10,779 bases of DNA, from assembly GCA_028716125.1 (NCBI GenBank), contig JAQUQK010000046.1, positions 1 to 10,779 on the forward strand. The letters are read 5' to 3'. The DNA is from Thermoplasmatota archaeon (GTDB lineage Archaea; Thermoplasmatota; JAQUQK01). Under the pieces are notes generated by a model, which saw only the letters and a list, made by a program, of their open reading frames with translations, had not been told where the DNA came from and did no database searches. The translations under genes were made by a program, and so were the position numbers. Below, piece after piece: positions 1 through 6,468 of the stretch (position 1 is the first letter of the stretch; each line of letters begins with the position of its first letter).

Positions 1-31
1 AAAAGTTAGGCAGTTGACGAAAGAGGAGAAC

Positions 32-820
32 TCATAGATGGCAATATTCCACTAAAGTCGCAGTCGCTGACACCACCACTTGTCCAGAATACGCCACATA
101 TGTGTACGAAAGAGACCATGCTCCTGGAACGGCTTCGCAATCTGTGATCTTTATCTCAGTTCCGTCACTATAAAGCGTGTCATCGTAAACCGTTTCGCCA
201 TTGGGATTTTTTATTTGAATGCGAACGCTACTTGCCCCTGGAACACCAGAAGTGCTTTGGGATACTACGTAAAATTGTATTTTGGTTGCATTCTGGCTCA
301 AATAAAACGTTTCATTTTCAGGGAGTACTGCAGTTTTTGGCTCTGTGGATTGAAATGAGTAGTAATATGTTTGTTCCTGAGTTTCATAAGAATATGCCCT
401 GCTTAACGAGAGAAGCCCTGCATCCGCAGCAGTTTTCGTGTTTATCGTTGCAAAAAGAAAACCAAAAACTGTAGGAACTATAATTATTAAGGCGACCATG
501 GTCGCAAATATTTTTACTATTTTTACCGCGGTCGATTCTCTTCTTGGAATAAACCCTTCCGGCATGTATGATTTGGCTATCTGCGGTGGCTCCCCGAATT
601 CCTGCAGGACTTCATGCGCCACAATTGCTCTATCTTTGACGGGATTTTCCGCCAGCGTTTCTTCGAATTTTTCGTTGATGTGGGCGCGAATTTCGTTAAG
701 CATCTGTTTTCTATCCTTGCGTTTCAGCCCGTCGAGATTCCTTGCCACTTCGCGCATGTACTTCCGGATTTCGAGGTCTTGCCTTCCCAATATCCTGTCC
801 GCAAAAGATGCAAAATCCAT
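32..820 (-). CDS. HAAS-domain membrane protein with extracellular beta domain (HAAS2)
   Basis: 262 residues, last gene of the PadR1 operon. Residues 15-88 form a charged helical region like the HAAS (PadR-associated, DUF1700-like) domain, with a Y-x6-L pattern, an EIRAHINEKF helix and a closing GEPPQIAKSY turn. One hydrophobic segment follows at about 99-124. Residues 130-262 are Ser/Thr/Tyr-rich and predicted to be outside the cell, ending in a beta-rich part (about 178-258) with the IKNPNGETVYDD pattern also seen in the preceding gene. Unlike that protein, it has no second membrane segment and ends in EYCHL. The ATG lies 1 nt past the upstream TGA and has an SD (AGGAGG) 7 nt before it, so it is probably translated by coupling. 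Inferred role: a membrane sensor signalling to PadR1. The family assignment is by pattern; the ligand is unknown. Confidence 0.85.
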   Translation of the reverse strand: MDFASFADRILGRQDLEIRKYMREVARNLDGLKRKDRKQMLNEIRAHINEKFEETLAENPVKDRAIVAHEVLQEFGEPPQIAKSYMPEGFIPRRESTAVKIVKIFATMVALIIIVPTVFGFLFATINTKTAADAGLLSLSRAYSYETQEQTYYYSFQSTEPKTAVLPENETFYLSQNATKIQFYVVSQSTSGVPGASSVRIQIKNPNGETVYDDTLYSDGTEIKITDCEAVPGAWSLSYTYVAYSGQVVVSATATLVEYCHL

Positions 821-821
821 T

Positions 822-1604
822 TCATCTCCTCCTGAGGCTGTTCACAAGCCCTGCAAATGCGCCTACGATTATGACTATTATGCCCACTACAATCATCACG
901 GCGCCCATTGAAACGGCTTTGACGCTCTGGGCCATTTCCTTCTTTATGGCAGTCATCTGATAATCGCCGTTGGCGTATATGCCTGTCCCGGTTCCAAGGC
1001 CCCCGGTTATCTTCAGTACCCACGTTCCCTCGATTGGATTGACGATGGTTTTTTCCAAGCCGCCATCGCGGGACGCGGTTCCGGATTGGACTGTGCTTCC
1101 AAGAGGATTTTGTATTTCGTAGTTAACCGAGCCCCCGTCCATGGAAAGAATGAAAATAAGGGAGCGGACTTCGCTTACATGAATGCTTGCAGTCACTGAC
1201 TCGGTCGGCGCAAGCGATATGTCGTCCTGCACTACCTCGGGAGGGGCAGACATTGCATCTATTCCCTGATTTAACACGAGGAAAATTCCAATTATGAAAA
1301 CCGCGAAACCTGAAAGCGCCGTCACCTTCCCGATATGGCGAAGAGCCCAGTGCTCCTTTGGCATCTCTGGTGCGTAAGCGCGAGCGACTTTCTCCGGGCT
1401 GCCCATTTCCAAAAGAACCATTTCAGCTACCTTGCCCGCTTCCTTTTCCCGCGCCATATCGGATTCGTCGTCTATTTTCTGGCGTATGTGCTCTTCTATT
1501 TCCTTTGCTATTTCCTTGCGCCTCCGGCTTGGAACGCCGCGAAGGTTCTTTTCCACACTGCGCAAGTATTTTTTTATTTCTGCTTCCGCATGACTGTCTT
1601 GCAT
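822..1604 (-). CDS. HAAS-domain membrane protein with GOLD-like ectodomain (HAAS1)
   Basis: 260 residues. The N-terminal HAAS-like helical domain (about 5-80) has the same landmarks as HAAS2: Y-x6-L, KEIEEHIRQK and GSPEKVARAY. A membrane segment lies at about 91-111, an outside domain at about 112-228, a second membrane segment at about 231-254, and a short tail ends in three arginines. The outside domain looks like a small beta sandwich, with an IQNPLGSTVQSG strand and an IEGTWVLKITGG strand. This resembles emp24/GOLD or P-domain-like folds, though the match is only by eye. The ATG at 1604 is preceded by GGAGGAGGT and lies 31 bases inside the 3' end of the PadR1 gene. In known PadR-HAAS pairs the HAAS protein is thought to tether or modulate the regulator; applying that here is inference. 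Confidence 0.87.
   Translation of the reverse strand: MQDSHAEAEIKKYLRSVEKNLRGVPSRRRKEIAKEIEEHIRQKIDDESDMAREKEAGKVAEMVLLEMGSPEKVARAYAPEMPKEHWALRHIGKVTALSGFAVFIIGIFLVLNQGIDAMSAPPEVVQDDISLAPTESVTASIHVSEVRSLIFILSMDGGSVNYEIQNPLGSTVQSGTASRDGGLEKTIVNPIEGTWVLKITGGLGTGTGIYANGDYQMTAIKKEMAQSVKAVSMGAVMIVVGIIVIIVGAFAGLVNSLRRR
825..833 (-). promoter_or_regulatory. Shine-Dalgarno site of HAAS2, inside the HAAS1 coding end
   Basis: The sequence AGGAGGAGA encodes the final three arginines of HAAS1 and is the ribosome binding site of HAAS2. The core AGGAGG (828-833) is 7 nt from the ATG at 820. It fixes the HAAS2 start and implies coupled translation. Confidence 0.8.
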
Positions 1605-1987
1605 TCGATTACCTCCTCCATTTCAATATTCTTTGTTCCGCCGATTATCAGGCCAGTGGTTTCCTGCATTGAATTCCAGGATTCCTTTAGCCGCTCAAGC
1701 GCAACTTTGCCGTCTGCGCAAATCTCGTAGTATTTCCTCTGCGGGCCGGATGCGCCGCTGCCCCAGAAACTCTTTACGAGCCCGGTCTGCTCCATTTCAG
1801 CGAGAAGCGGATAAATTGTGCCCTCCTTGAATGAGAATGTTCCGCCGGATGCTTCATGAACCGCCTTGATTATTCCGTAGCCGTGGATCGGGCCTGAGCG
1901 CTCTATCGCGGATAATAAAAGGATTGAAATTAGCCCCGAGCGCATCTCCTTCTCAATTTTTTCCACGAACTTGTCCACGGTTATCAT
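1574..1987 (-). CDS. PadR-family transcriptional regulator (PadR1)
   Basis: 137 residues. The winged helix-turn-helix spans about 17-95. PadR hallmarks visible are LLLSAIERSGPIHGYGI (about 23-39), the recognition region EGTIYPLLAEME (55-66) and the wing with GPQRKYY (81-87). A helical C-terminal region (about 95-127), the usual dimerisation part, is followed by a ten-residue tail (ECKTVMRKQK) that PadR2 lacks and that overlaps the next gene. The start ATG at 1987 gives a normal PadR N-terminus; there is no strong SD just before it. Upstream are a TATA-like box and an inverted repeat that match an autoregulated promoter. It heads an operon with HAAS1 and HAAS2. Target genes beyond its own operon cannot be told from the sequence. 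Confidence 0.93.
   Translation of the reverse strand: MITVDKFVEKIEKEMRSGLISILLLSAIERSGPIHGYGIIKAVHEASGGTFSFKEGTIYPLLAEMEQTGLVKSFWGSGASGPQRKYYEICADGKVALERLKESWNSMQETTGLIIGGTKNIEMEEVIECKTVMRKQK
1611..1619 (-). promoter_or_regulatory. Shine-Dalgarno site of HAAS1, inside the PadR1 gene
   Basis: GGAGGAGGT lies 6 nt before the ATG at 1604. It overlaps the PadR1 codons for Glu-Glu-Val (residues 124-126). The same nine bases serve the HAAS3 gene at 10321-10329. Confidence 0.85.
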
Positions 1988-1990
1988 AAA

Positions 1991-2009
1991 TGTCTCGCCT
2001 TTCGATATA
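1991..2009 (-). promoter_or_regulatory. Putative PadR operator at padR1 (imperfect inverted repeat)
   Basis: Read on the minus strand, this is TATATCG-AAAGG-CGAGACA. The second arm matches the ideal CGATATA at 5 of 7 positions. Arm length and spacer equal those of the perfect repeat at 10677-10695 in front of padR2. It lies 3 nt before the padR1 ATG, in the predicted 5' leader. Its use by PadR1, PadR2 or both is inference. Confidence 0.5.
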
Positions 2010-2044
2010 CCTCGACTTTCTATGTAGTAGTATGCAAAAGGTGC

Positions 2045-2056
2045 TTATTATATTTT
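2045..2056 (-). promoter_or_regulatory. TATA-like box of the padR1-HAAS operon
   Basis: AAAATATAATAA on the minus strand is the most AT-rich element in the 94 nt between the CaCA stop and padR1. A start about 26 nt downstream would fall near 2024, giving a leader of roughly 37 nt that contains the putative operator. Confidence 0.45.
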
Positions 2057-2076
2057 CGCAGTTGGGCAATTCAATG

Positions 2077-2081
2077 AAAAA
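2077..2081 (-). terminator. Possible oligo-T terminator after the CaCA gene
   Basis: Five T residues on the minus strand directly follow the TGA stop of the antiporter gene. Archaeal termination commonly uses short oligo-T tracts, but this one is short and there is no hairpin, so support is weak. Confidence 0.25.
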
Positions 2082-3086
2082 TCAGATCATCAGCGCCGCT
2101 ACCAAGAGATAAATTGTATATATCGCAATCAGGACAGAAGCTTCTTTCCTGTCTATCCTGCGCCCGCGAATCATTGCGATAAGAAGGGCAGCAGTTATCA
2201 GCAGAAGCGCTCCGATGCTGACGAAAATCAAGTTTCCACCGCCGTTTATGCTTAGTCCGTCTGGAGCAATAAGCGCAACCGTCCCGAGTATGACCATTGT
2301 ACCGAACAAGTTTGCGCCTATTGCCTCTGATACGGCAAGGTCGTCGTATCCCTTCCGGGTAGCATTCACGGCCGCGACGACGTCTGGCACGGAAGTGCCG
2401 ATTGCCACAACTGTCAATCCGATGAATACTTCTGGAATTCCAGTCACCGCGGCGAGGCTTAGGGCGCCGCGAAGCAGAAGTTCGCCGCTTAAGACGAGCA
2501 GGCCGGTTCCCATGAAAAATGCCAGATACGGATTCTTTATCTTCACGTCTTTTCCGATTATTTTTCCAAGAAGTTCGAGCTGGACGTCCAGAACTTTTGT
2601 TTCCTCCTCGTGCTCGTATTTTTCCTCGATGCGCTCCATCTCATACAGGTTTATCACATATGGAACGTACATCGCAAGAAGAATAAGCCCTTCCGTCTTT
2701 GCTATCTTTCCGTCTATCATGGTGGCGCAAGCGGCAAGCGTCGCGGCAAGAAGGAAAACACCGTCCCTAACTATGACCCTTCTTGGGGTGCGAAGCGTCT
2801 TTATGAAAGCGCATGCGCCTACGATTATGGCGATGCTTGCAATGTTCGCGCCGAGGATATTTCCAAGAACAATCCCTTCGCTTTTGTGGTATATTGCGAG
2901 AAGCGCGATTATCAGTTCAGGAAGGCCGGTGAAAACCGACACGAAAACGGTTCCAAGCGCAGTCCTTGTTATCTTCCATTTCTTAGAAAGGAAGGCAGCG
3001 CCATCGGTCATCCAGTCGGCGCCTTCGGATATCAAGACGAATGAGAGAGGGATTCCAAGAAGATACAGTATTTGCAGTTCGGTCAT
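2082..3086 (-). CDS. CaCA-family sodium/calcium-type cation antiporter
   Basis: 334 residues, mostly hydrophobic, with about ten membrane segments in two repeats separated by a charged cytoplasmic loop (about 147-185, rich in Glu and Lys). This is the usual length and layout of the prokaryotic K+-independent Na+/Ca2+ exchanger family (Pfam Na_Ca_ex twice). The alpha-1 repeat has GLPELI with Glu57 and GNILGANIAS with Asn81. The alpha-2 repeat has AIGTSVPDVV with Asp235 and AIGANLFGTM with Asn259. The usual alpha-2 glutamate of GTSLPE is an aspartate, and both GSN motifs read GAN, so the exact cation is uncertain. The family normally exports Ca2+ in exchange for Na+ or H+. The ATG at 3086 is chosen because the protein then begins directly with the first membrane helix; an earlier ATG at 3096 is out of frame. 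The gene is divergent from the MFS gene. Confidence 0.93.
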   Translation of the reverse strand: MTELQILYLLGIPLSFVLISEGADWMTDGAAFLSKKWKITRTALGTVFVSVFTGLPELIIALLAIYHKSEGIVLGNILGANIASIAIIVGACAFIKTLRTPRRVIVRDGVFLLAATLAACATMIDGKIAKTEGLILLAMYVPYVINLYEMERIEEKYEHEEETKVLDVQLELLGKIIGKDVKIKNPYLAFFMGTGLLVLSGELLLRGALSLAAVTGIPEVFIGLTVVAIGTSVPDVVAAVNATRKGYDDLAVSEAIGANLFGTMVILGTVALIAPDGLSINGGGNLIFVSIGALLLITAALLIAMIRGRRIDRKEASVLIAIYTIYLLVAALMI

Positions 3087-3113
3087 TTGCTTTCATATTG
3101 TTAATATTTTTCC

Positions 3114-3123
3114 AGATATATCT
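3114..3123 (-). promoter_or_regulatory. TATA-like box of the CaCA gene
   Basis: AGATATATCT, itself palindromic, is centred about 32 nt upstream of the ATG at 3086. A start 26 nt downstream would leave a leader of about 6 nt. Nearby AT-rich stretches (3101-3109, 3123-3130) make the exact box uncertain. Confidence 0.4.
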
Positions 3124-3173
3124 TTTTATCGCCGAAACGATTCTGAAATTAATTAAAAATCGCCCATTATCAA

Positions 3174-3181
3174 TTAAAAAA
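3174..3181 (+). promoter_or_regulatory. TATA-like box of the MFS-PHP operon
   Basis: TTAAAAAA is centred about 30 nt upstream of the ATG at 3208, so transcription should begin within a few bases of the start codon. No SD precedes that ATG. It shares the 121-nt divergent region with the CaCA promoter. Confidence 0.45.
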
Positions 3182-3207
3182 CCCATTCGATACTGGAATG
3201 CGATATT

Positions 3208-4485
3208 ATGCCTGATGCACCACCTTCCGGCAAATCCGGCAAAAAATCCATTTTCTCGTTCGGATTTAACATAATCCTGCTTGGCATAGTAAGTTTCTTC
3301 ATGGACGTGAGCGGCGAGATGATTGCGCCACTGCTTCCCATATTCGTCACAGGACTCGGGGGCACTGCGGCGATGGTGGGGCTGATTGAAGGTGTTGCCG
3401 ACGGAACTGCAAGCCTGATGAAGGTGTTTTCCGGCTACTGGTCCGATAAGATTGGAAGGCGCAAAATTTTCGTAAACGTCGGCTACGGGCTTTCCGCAGT
3501 TTCGCGTGTGTTTCTTCCTTTTGCGACCTCGTGGACGCACGTTCTTGGCGTACGCTTTTCGGAGCGCGTTGGAAAGGGGATACGAAACTCCCCACGCGAT
3601 GCGATAATCGCGTCTTCCGCAGACAAAGATATAAGAGGCAGGGCGTTTGGATTCCACCGGGCGATGGATACCGCTGGCGCAGTGGTTGGTCCGCTAATTG
3701 TAGTGGCGCTGATACTTGCTTTCAAGGTTTCGGATTTCAAGACAATATTCATGATTGCGATAGTTCCGGCATTTATTGCAATGATCCTGACGTTTTTTGT
3801 CAAGGAGAAAAAGAACGGGACTATGCGCAAGTTTCTGTTGGCAAAGCCAAACAGGGATTTCATATGGATTCTTGTCATAGGCGGTTTGTTCTCCTTCGGC
3901 AACGTTTCATACGCATTTTTCATATTGAAGGCGTCGCAGGCGCTTGGCCTTGGAAGCACAAAATTCCTTACTCAAGCCGGCGCAGTGCAGGTAATAGTCC
4001 CGATATTACTGATTTACGTTTTCTTCAACCTGATTTACGCACTTTGCGCAATGCCCGCAGGCTCGCTTTCCGACAAAATCGGCAGAAGGCCAACAATCAT
4101 AATGGGATACCTCATATTCTCGCTTTGCGCCATCGGCTTCGCGTTCGTGGAATCCGTTCCGCAGTCGCTTGCGCTACCAATGCTAATTGGAATCTTCGCG
4201 CTTTATGGGCTTTCGCAGGCGGTCAACGAAGTCATACCGAATGCGCTTGTGGCCGACATATCGGACCCGGAGAACCGCGCCACGACTATTGGCGCTTACA
4301 ACATGATAGTGGCCATCGTGAACATACCCTCCGACCTTGCGGCGGGACTAATCTGGATTTACGGCGGGAACTGGGGAATGAAGCCGGGAATGTTAACGTT
4401 CCTTATTTGCGCCGGAATCGGAATTGCATCCGCGGTTCTATTCCAAATTTTTGTAAACGGAAAGAAGAAAACGGTTGGTGCTTGA
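3208..4485 (+). CDS. Major facilitator superfamily (MFS) transporter
   Basis: 425 residues with about 12 predicted membrane segments. The N-half carries the MFS loop 2-3 motif GYWSDKIGRRK (76-86), and the C-half repeats it as GSLSDKIGRR (285-294). Between them, ERVGKGIRNSPRDAIIAS (119-136) with a following RGRAFGFHRAMDTAG is typical of a widespread MFS subgroup of mostly unknown substrate, and the C-half has VADISDPENRAT. A polar tail ends in GKKKTVGA. The ATG at 3208 is preferred because it leaves a short cytoplasmic tail before the first helix (about 16-35) and is placed right for the promoter. It directly abuts the PHP gene, so both are probably cotranscribed. The substrate cannot be deduced; efflux of a small molecule is possible. 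Confidence 0.92.
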   Translation: MPDAPPSGKSGKKSIFSFGFNIILLGIVSFFMDVSGEMIAPLLPIFVTGLGGTAAMVGLIEGVADGTASLMKVFSGYWSDKIGRRKIFVNVGYGLSAVSRVFLPFATSWTHVLGVRFSERVGKGIRNSPRDAIIASSADKDIRGRAFGFHRAMDTAGAVVGPLIVVALILAFKVSDFKTIFMIAIVPAFIAMILTFFVKEKKNGTMRKFLLAKPNRDFIWILVIGGLFSFGNVSYAFFILKASQALGLGSTKFLTQAGAVQVIVPILLIYVFFNLIYALCAMPAGSLSDKIGRRPTIIMGYLIFSLCAIGFAFVESVPQSLALPMLIGIFALYGLSQAVNEVIPNALVADISDPENRATTIGAYNMIVAIVNIPSDLAAGLIWIYGGNWGMKPGMLTFLICAGIGIASAVLFQIFVNGKKKTVGA

Positions 4486-5157
4486 ATGGAAGGAATGAAG
4501 CTTGATATGCACGTACACTCAAACTATTCGGTTGATGGTGAAACTCCGGTAGCAGAGGCGATAAAAGCCGCACAGAAGGCGGGGCTCTCCGGACTCTGCC
4601 TTGCAGACCACAACAATCCAAAAGGAAACATAGAGGCGCGCAAGGTTGCGCCGAAGAATTTCATAGTGGTTTCGGGATGCGAAGTTTCCGCCATAGAGGG
4701 GCACATATTATGCTACGGAACGGATGCGCAAATTCCAAAGAGCCTGCCGATTGCAGAAACGATTGAAAATATACACGATGCCGGCGGAATTGCAGTTGCC
4801 CCCCACCCTTTCAGGATGCGCTATGCAATCGGCGGCGAGGCAGTTCGCAGGAACAAATTTGACGGCGTGGAGGCATTCAACGGGAGAAATCTCAAACCAG
4901 GATCCAACGAAAAAGCGGCGGCAATCGCAAGAGAGTGCAAAATAGGGATGACCGGCGGCTCGGACGCGCATATTGCAAAGCACATCGGCCTTGGCTACCT
5001 GATAACCGATGGCGCGAAAAACGAGGACGATATAATCGAGGCGATAAGGCGCAGGCGGACGAATGCGGGCGGGGAACGTCTGAAGTTCGGCGACGCTGCG
5101 GCAAACATGGCACACATGTTTGTCGATTGGGCTTCAAGGAAAGGGACGAAAGTCTAG
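4486..5157 (+). CDS. PHP-domain metal-dependent phosphoesterase
   Basis: 223 residues covering a complete PHP fold. Metal and active-site residues visible are His9 and His11 (DMHVHS), Asp17, Asp41-His42 (ADHN), Glu66 (SGCE), His73, His107 (APHPF), and Asp160-His162 (GSDAH). The family hydrolyses phosphoesters with two or three metal ions; members include histidinol phosphatase, the PHP domains of DNA polymerases, and TrpH/RNase AM-type 3',5'-nucleotide phosphatases. Nothing here picks one substrate. The ATG at 4486 follows the MFS TGA with no gap; a second in-frame ATG at 4495, just after GGAAGGA, is an alternative start that would remove MEG. The gene ends in a 4-bp overlap with the convergent amidohydrolase gene. 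Confidence 0.92.
   Translation: MEGMKLDMHVHSNYSVDGETPVAEAIKAAQKAGLSGLCLADHNNPKGNIEARKVAPKNFIVVSGCEVSAIEGHILCYGTDAQIPKSLPIAETIENIHDAGGIAVAPHPFRMRYAIGGEAVRRNKFDGVEAFNGRNLKPGSNEKAAAIARECKIGMTGGSDAHIAKHIGLGYLITDGAKNEDDIIEAIRRRRTNAGGERLKFGDAAANMAHMFVDWASRKGTKV
5154..5157. other. CTAG shared by two convergent stop codons
   Basis: The palindrome CTAG supplies the TAG stop of the plus-strand PHP gene (5155-5157) and the TAG stop of the minus-strand amidohydrolase gene (5154-5156). The two genes overlap by 4 bp and there is no room for a terminator between them, so their transcripts must run into each other. Confidence 0.95.
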
Positions 5158-6464
5158 GATATTTTAGCGAAAATCTCTGCTGTTTTTCTTGCCTTTTCCA
5201 GCACTTTTTCAAAATTCAAAGTCTTGAATTCGCGGTTTTCCATCAGGATCTTTCCGTTGCAAATTGTCGTCTTTACATCCGCGCCTTTCGCCGCATAGAC
5301 TAGATTTGAAACTGGATGATATGCAGGGACTAAATTCGGGCGCTTCCCGTCCACGATGATTATGTCTGCAGTTTTTCCTGGTTCGATTGAGCCAAGATCG
5401 GGCCTGCGCATCGCCTTCGCTCCGCCGATGGTTGCAAGGTCCAGAACTTTTTGCGCCGGAAGAATTGTAGGGTCCCATCTGTGATGCTTGAAAAGAAGCG
5501 CACAGAACTTCATGGTCTCGAACATATCTAGTGTGTTATTGGAAGCAGCGCCATCGGTTCCAAGTCCAACATTTCCGCCTGCGTCGAACATTTCGGGCAA
5601 CGGGGCGTACCCCCCTGTTGCAAGCTTCATGTTGCTTACAGGACAATGTGCAAGAGTTGCGCCTGCTTTTGAAATCGTCTTGACCTCCGCCTTTGTTATC
5701 CAGCCGCAGTGGGCGAGCGTGGTCTTTGGTCCGATTATTCCGCATTTTTCAAGATGCTCGACAGGACGGGCGCCAAAGCGCTTCTGCACGTCGTAGACTT
5801 CGCTGCGCGTTTCCGAGCAGTGGGTGTGCAAAAGGAGCCGGTATTTTTCCGAAAGCTCCGCGCTTTTCACAAGAGTTTCTGGTGTGCAGGTATATGCGCC
5901 GTGGGGGGAAATCACAGGTTCAATTAATTCATTTCCTTTCCATTTCTTGACGAACGATTCGCATTTTGCGAGCTTTTCTTTCGCCTTTTCCGCCGAACCC
6001 AGGTCGATAATTGCTTCTGCCAAAAATCCGCGAAGCCCTGCTTTTTCCGTCTGTTCTGCAATTTCGTCCTCGAAGAAATACATGTCATTGAAAGCCGTGG
6101 TGCCGCTGGCAATCATTTCCAGAAGCGCGAGGTCGGTTCCTGCGCGTATGATTTCTGAATTGAATTTCGCTTCTGCAGGCCAGATGCGGTTGTTTAACCA
6201 AGTTTCCAATGTCATGTCGTCGCCGTAGCCGCGAAGTATGGACATTGGCGCGTGAGTGTGGATGTTGATTAAACCGGGAAGAACAAAGTCGCCTTTTGCG
6301 TCGATTTTGTGCTCTGCTGGCTCGCTTATGCTTTCGCCAACTGCTTCTATTTTATTTCCAATGATTAAAACGTCGCCCCGGAAGATTCGCCTGTTTGCAT
6401 CCTGCGTGATTATTGTTCCGTCCTTTATGATTGTGCTTTCGGGGGTTTTGGGCATAGGATTCAT
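5154..6464 (-). CDS. mtaD: Amidohydrolase: SAH/MTA/5'-deoxyadenosine deaminase (MtaD/DadD type)
   Basis: 436 residues, normal family length. A TIM-barrel metal amidohydrolase that releases ammonia from the adenine ring of S-adenosylhomocysteine, 5'-methylthioadenosine, adenosine or 5'-deoxyadenosine. Metal ligands are His69 and His71 (NIHTHAPMS), His215 (HTHCSET) and Asp304 (GTDGAAS). Substrate residues equivalent to those of Thermotoga TM0936 are Glu98, His188, Glu218 and His252. LRGYGDDMTLETWL after the first histidine pair is typical of this group rather than of guanine or cytosine deaminases. Archaeal members of this type (DadD) also act on 5'-deoxyadenosine from radical SAM enzymes; which substrate dominates here is unknown. 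The ATG at 6464 is 4 nt past the upstream stop and has no evident SD; Met4 at 6455 is an alternative. It is second in an operon with the PLD/OB membrane protein. Confidence 0.9.
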   Translation of the reverse strand: MNPMPKTPESTIIKDGTIITQDANRRIFRGDVLIIGNKIEAVGESISEPAEHKIDAKGDFVLPGLINIHTHAPMSILRGYGDDMTLETWLNNRIWPAEAKFNSEIIRAGTDLALLEMIASGTTAFNDMYFFEDEIAEQTEKAGLRGFLAEAIIDLGSAEKAKEKLAKCESFVKKWKGNELIEPVISPHGAYTCTPETLVKSAELSEKYRLLLHTHCSETRSEVYDVQKRFGARPVEHLEKCGIIGPKTTLAHCGWITKAEVKTISKAGATLAHCPVSNMKLATGGYAPLPEMFDAGGNVGLGTDGAASNNTLDMFETMKFCALLFKHHRWDPTILPAQKVLDLATIGGAKAMRRPDLGSIEPGKTADIIIVDGKRPNLVPAYHPVSNLVYAAKGADVKTTICNGKILMENREFKTLNFEKVLEKARKTAEIFAKIS

Positions 6465-6468
6465 TGAT

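Noticed and set aside
1..31. Possible terminator after HAAS2
   Set aside because: The minus strand ends in TTTT at the window edge with no hairpin, too little sequence to judge.
2118..2124. TATATCG 7-mers inside genes (also 8538 and 9715; CGATATA at 5028) as further PadR sites
   Set aside because: Each is a single arm without the partner arm at 5-nt spacing and lies in coding sequence, as expected by chance.
2215..3156. 313-codon open frame on the plus strand opposite the CaCA gene
   Set aside because: It is antisense to a clear membrane transporter and its composition mirrors the opposite strand (Ser/Arg/Pro-rich, no motif). It also runs across the CaCA promoter region.
3199..3207. GCGATATT before the MFS start as a PadR half-site
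   Set aside because: Only part of an arm matches and there is no inverted partner; the nearby CGATAC is in direct orientation.
2983..3657. 224-codon minus-strand open frame spanning the divergent promoter and the MFS 5' end
   Set aside because: It overlaps two well-supported genes and a promoter region, and the translated sequence has no recognisable family feature.
3531..4505. 324-codon plus-strand open frame inside the MFS gene
   Set aside because: It is a shifted-frame shadow of the MFS gene, rich in Arg, His, Cys and Trp, with no start signal.
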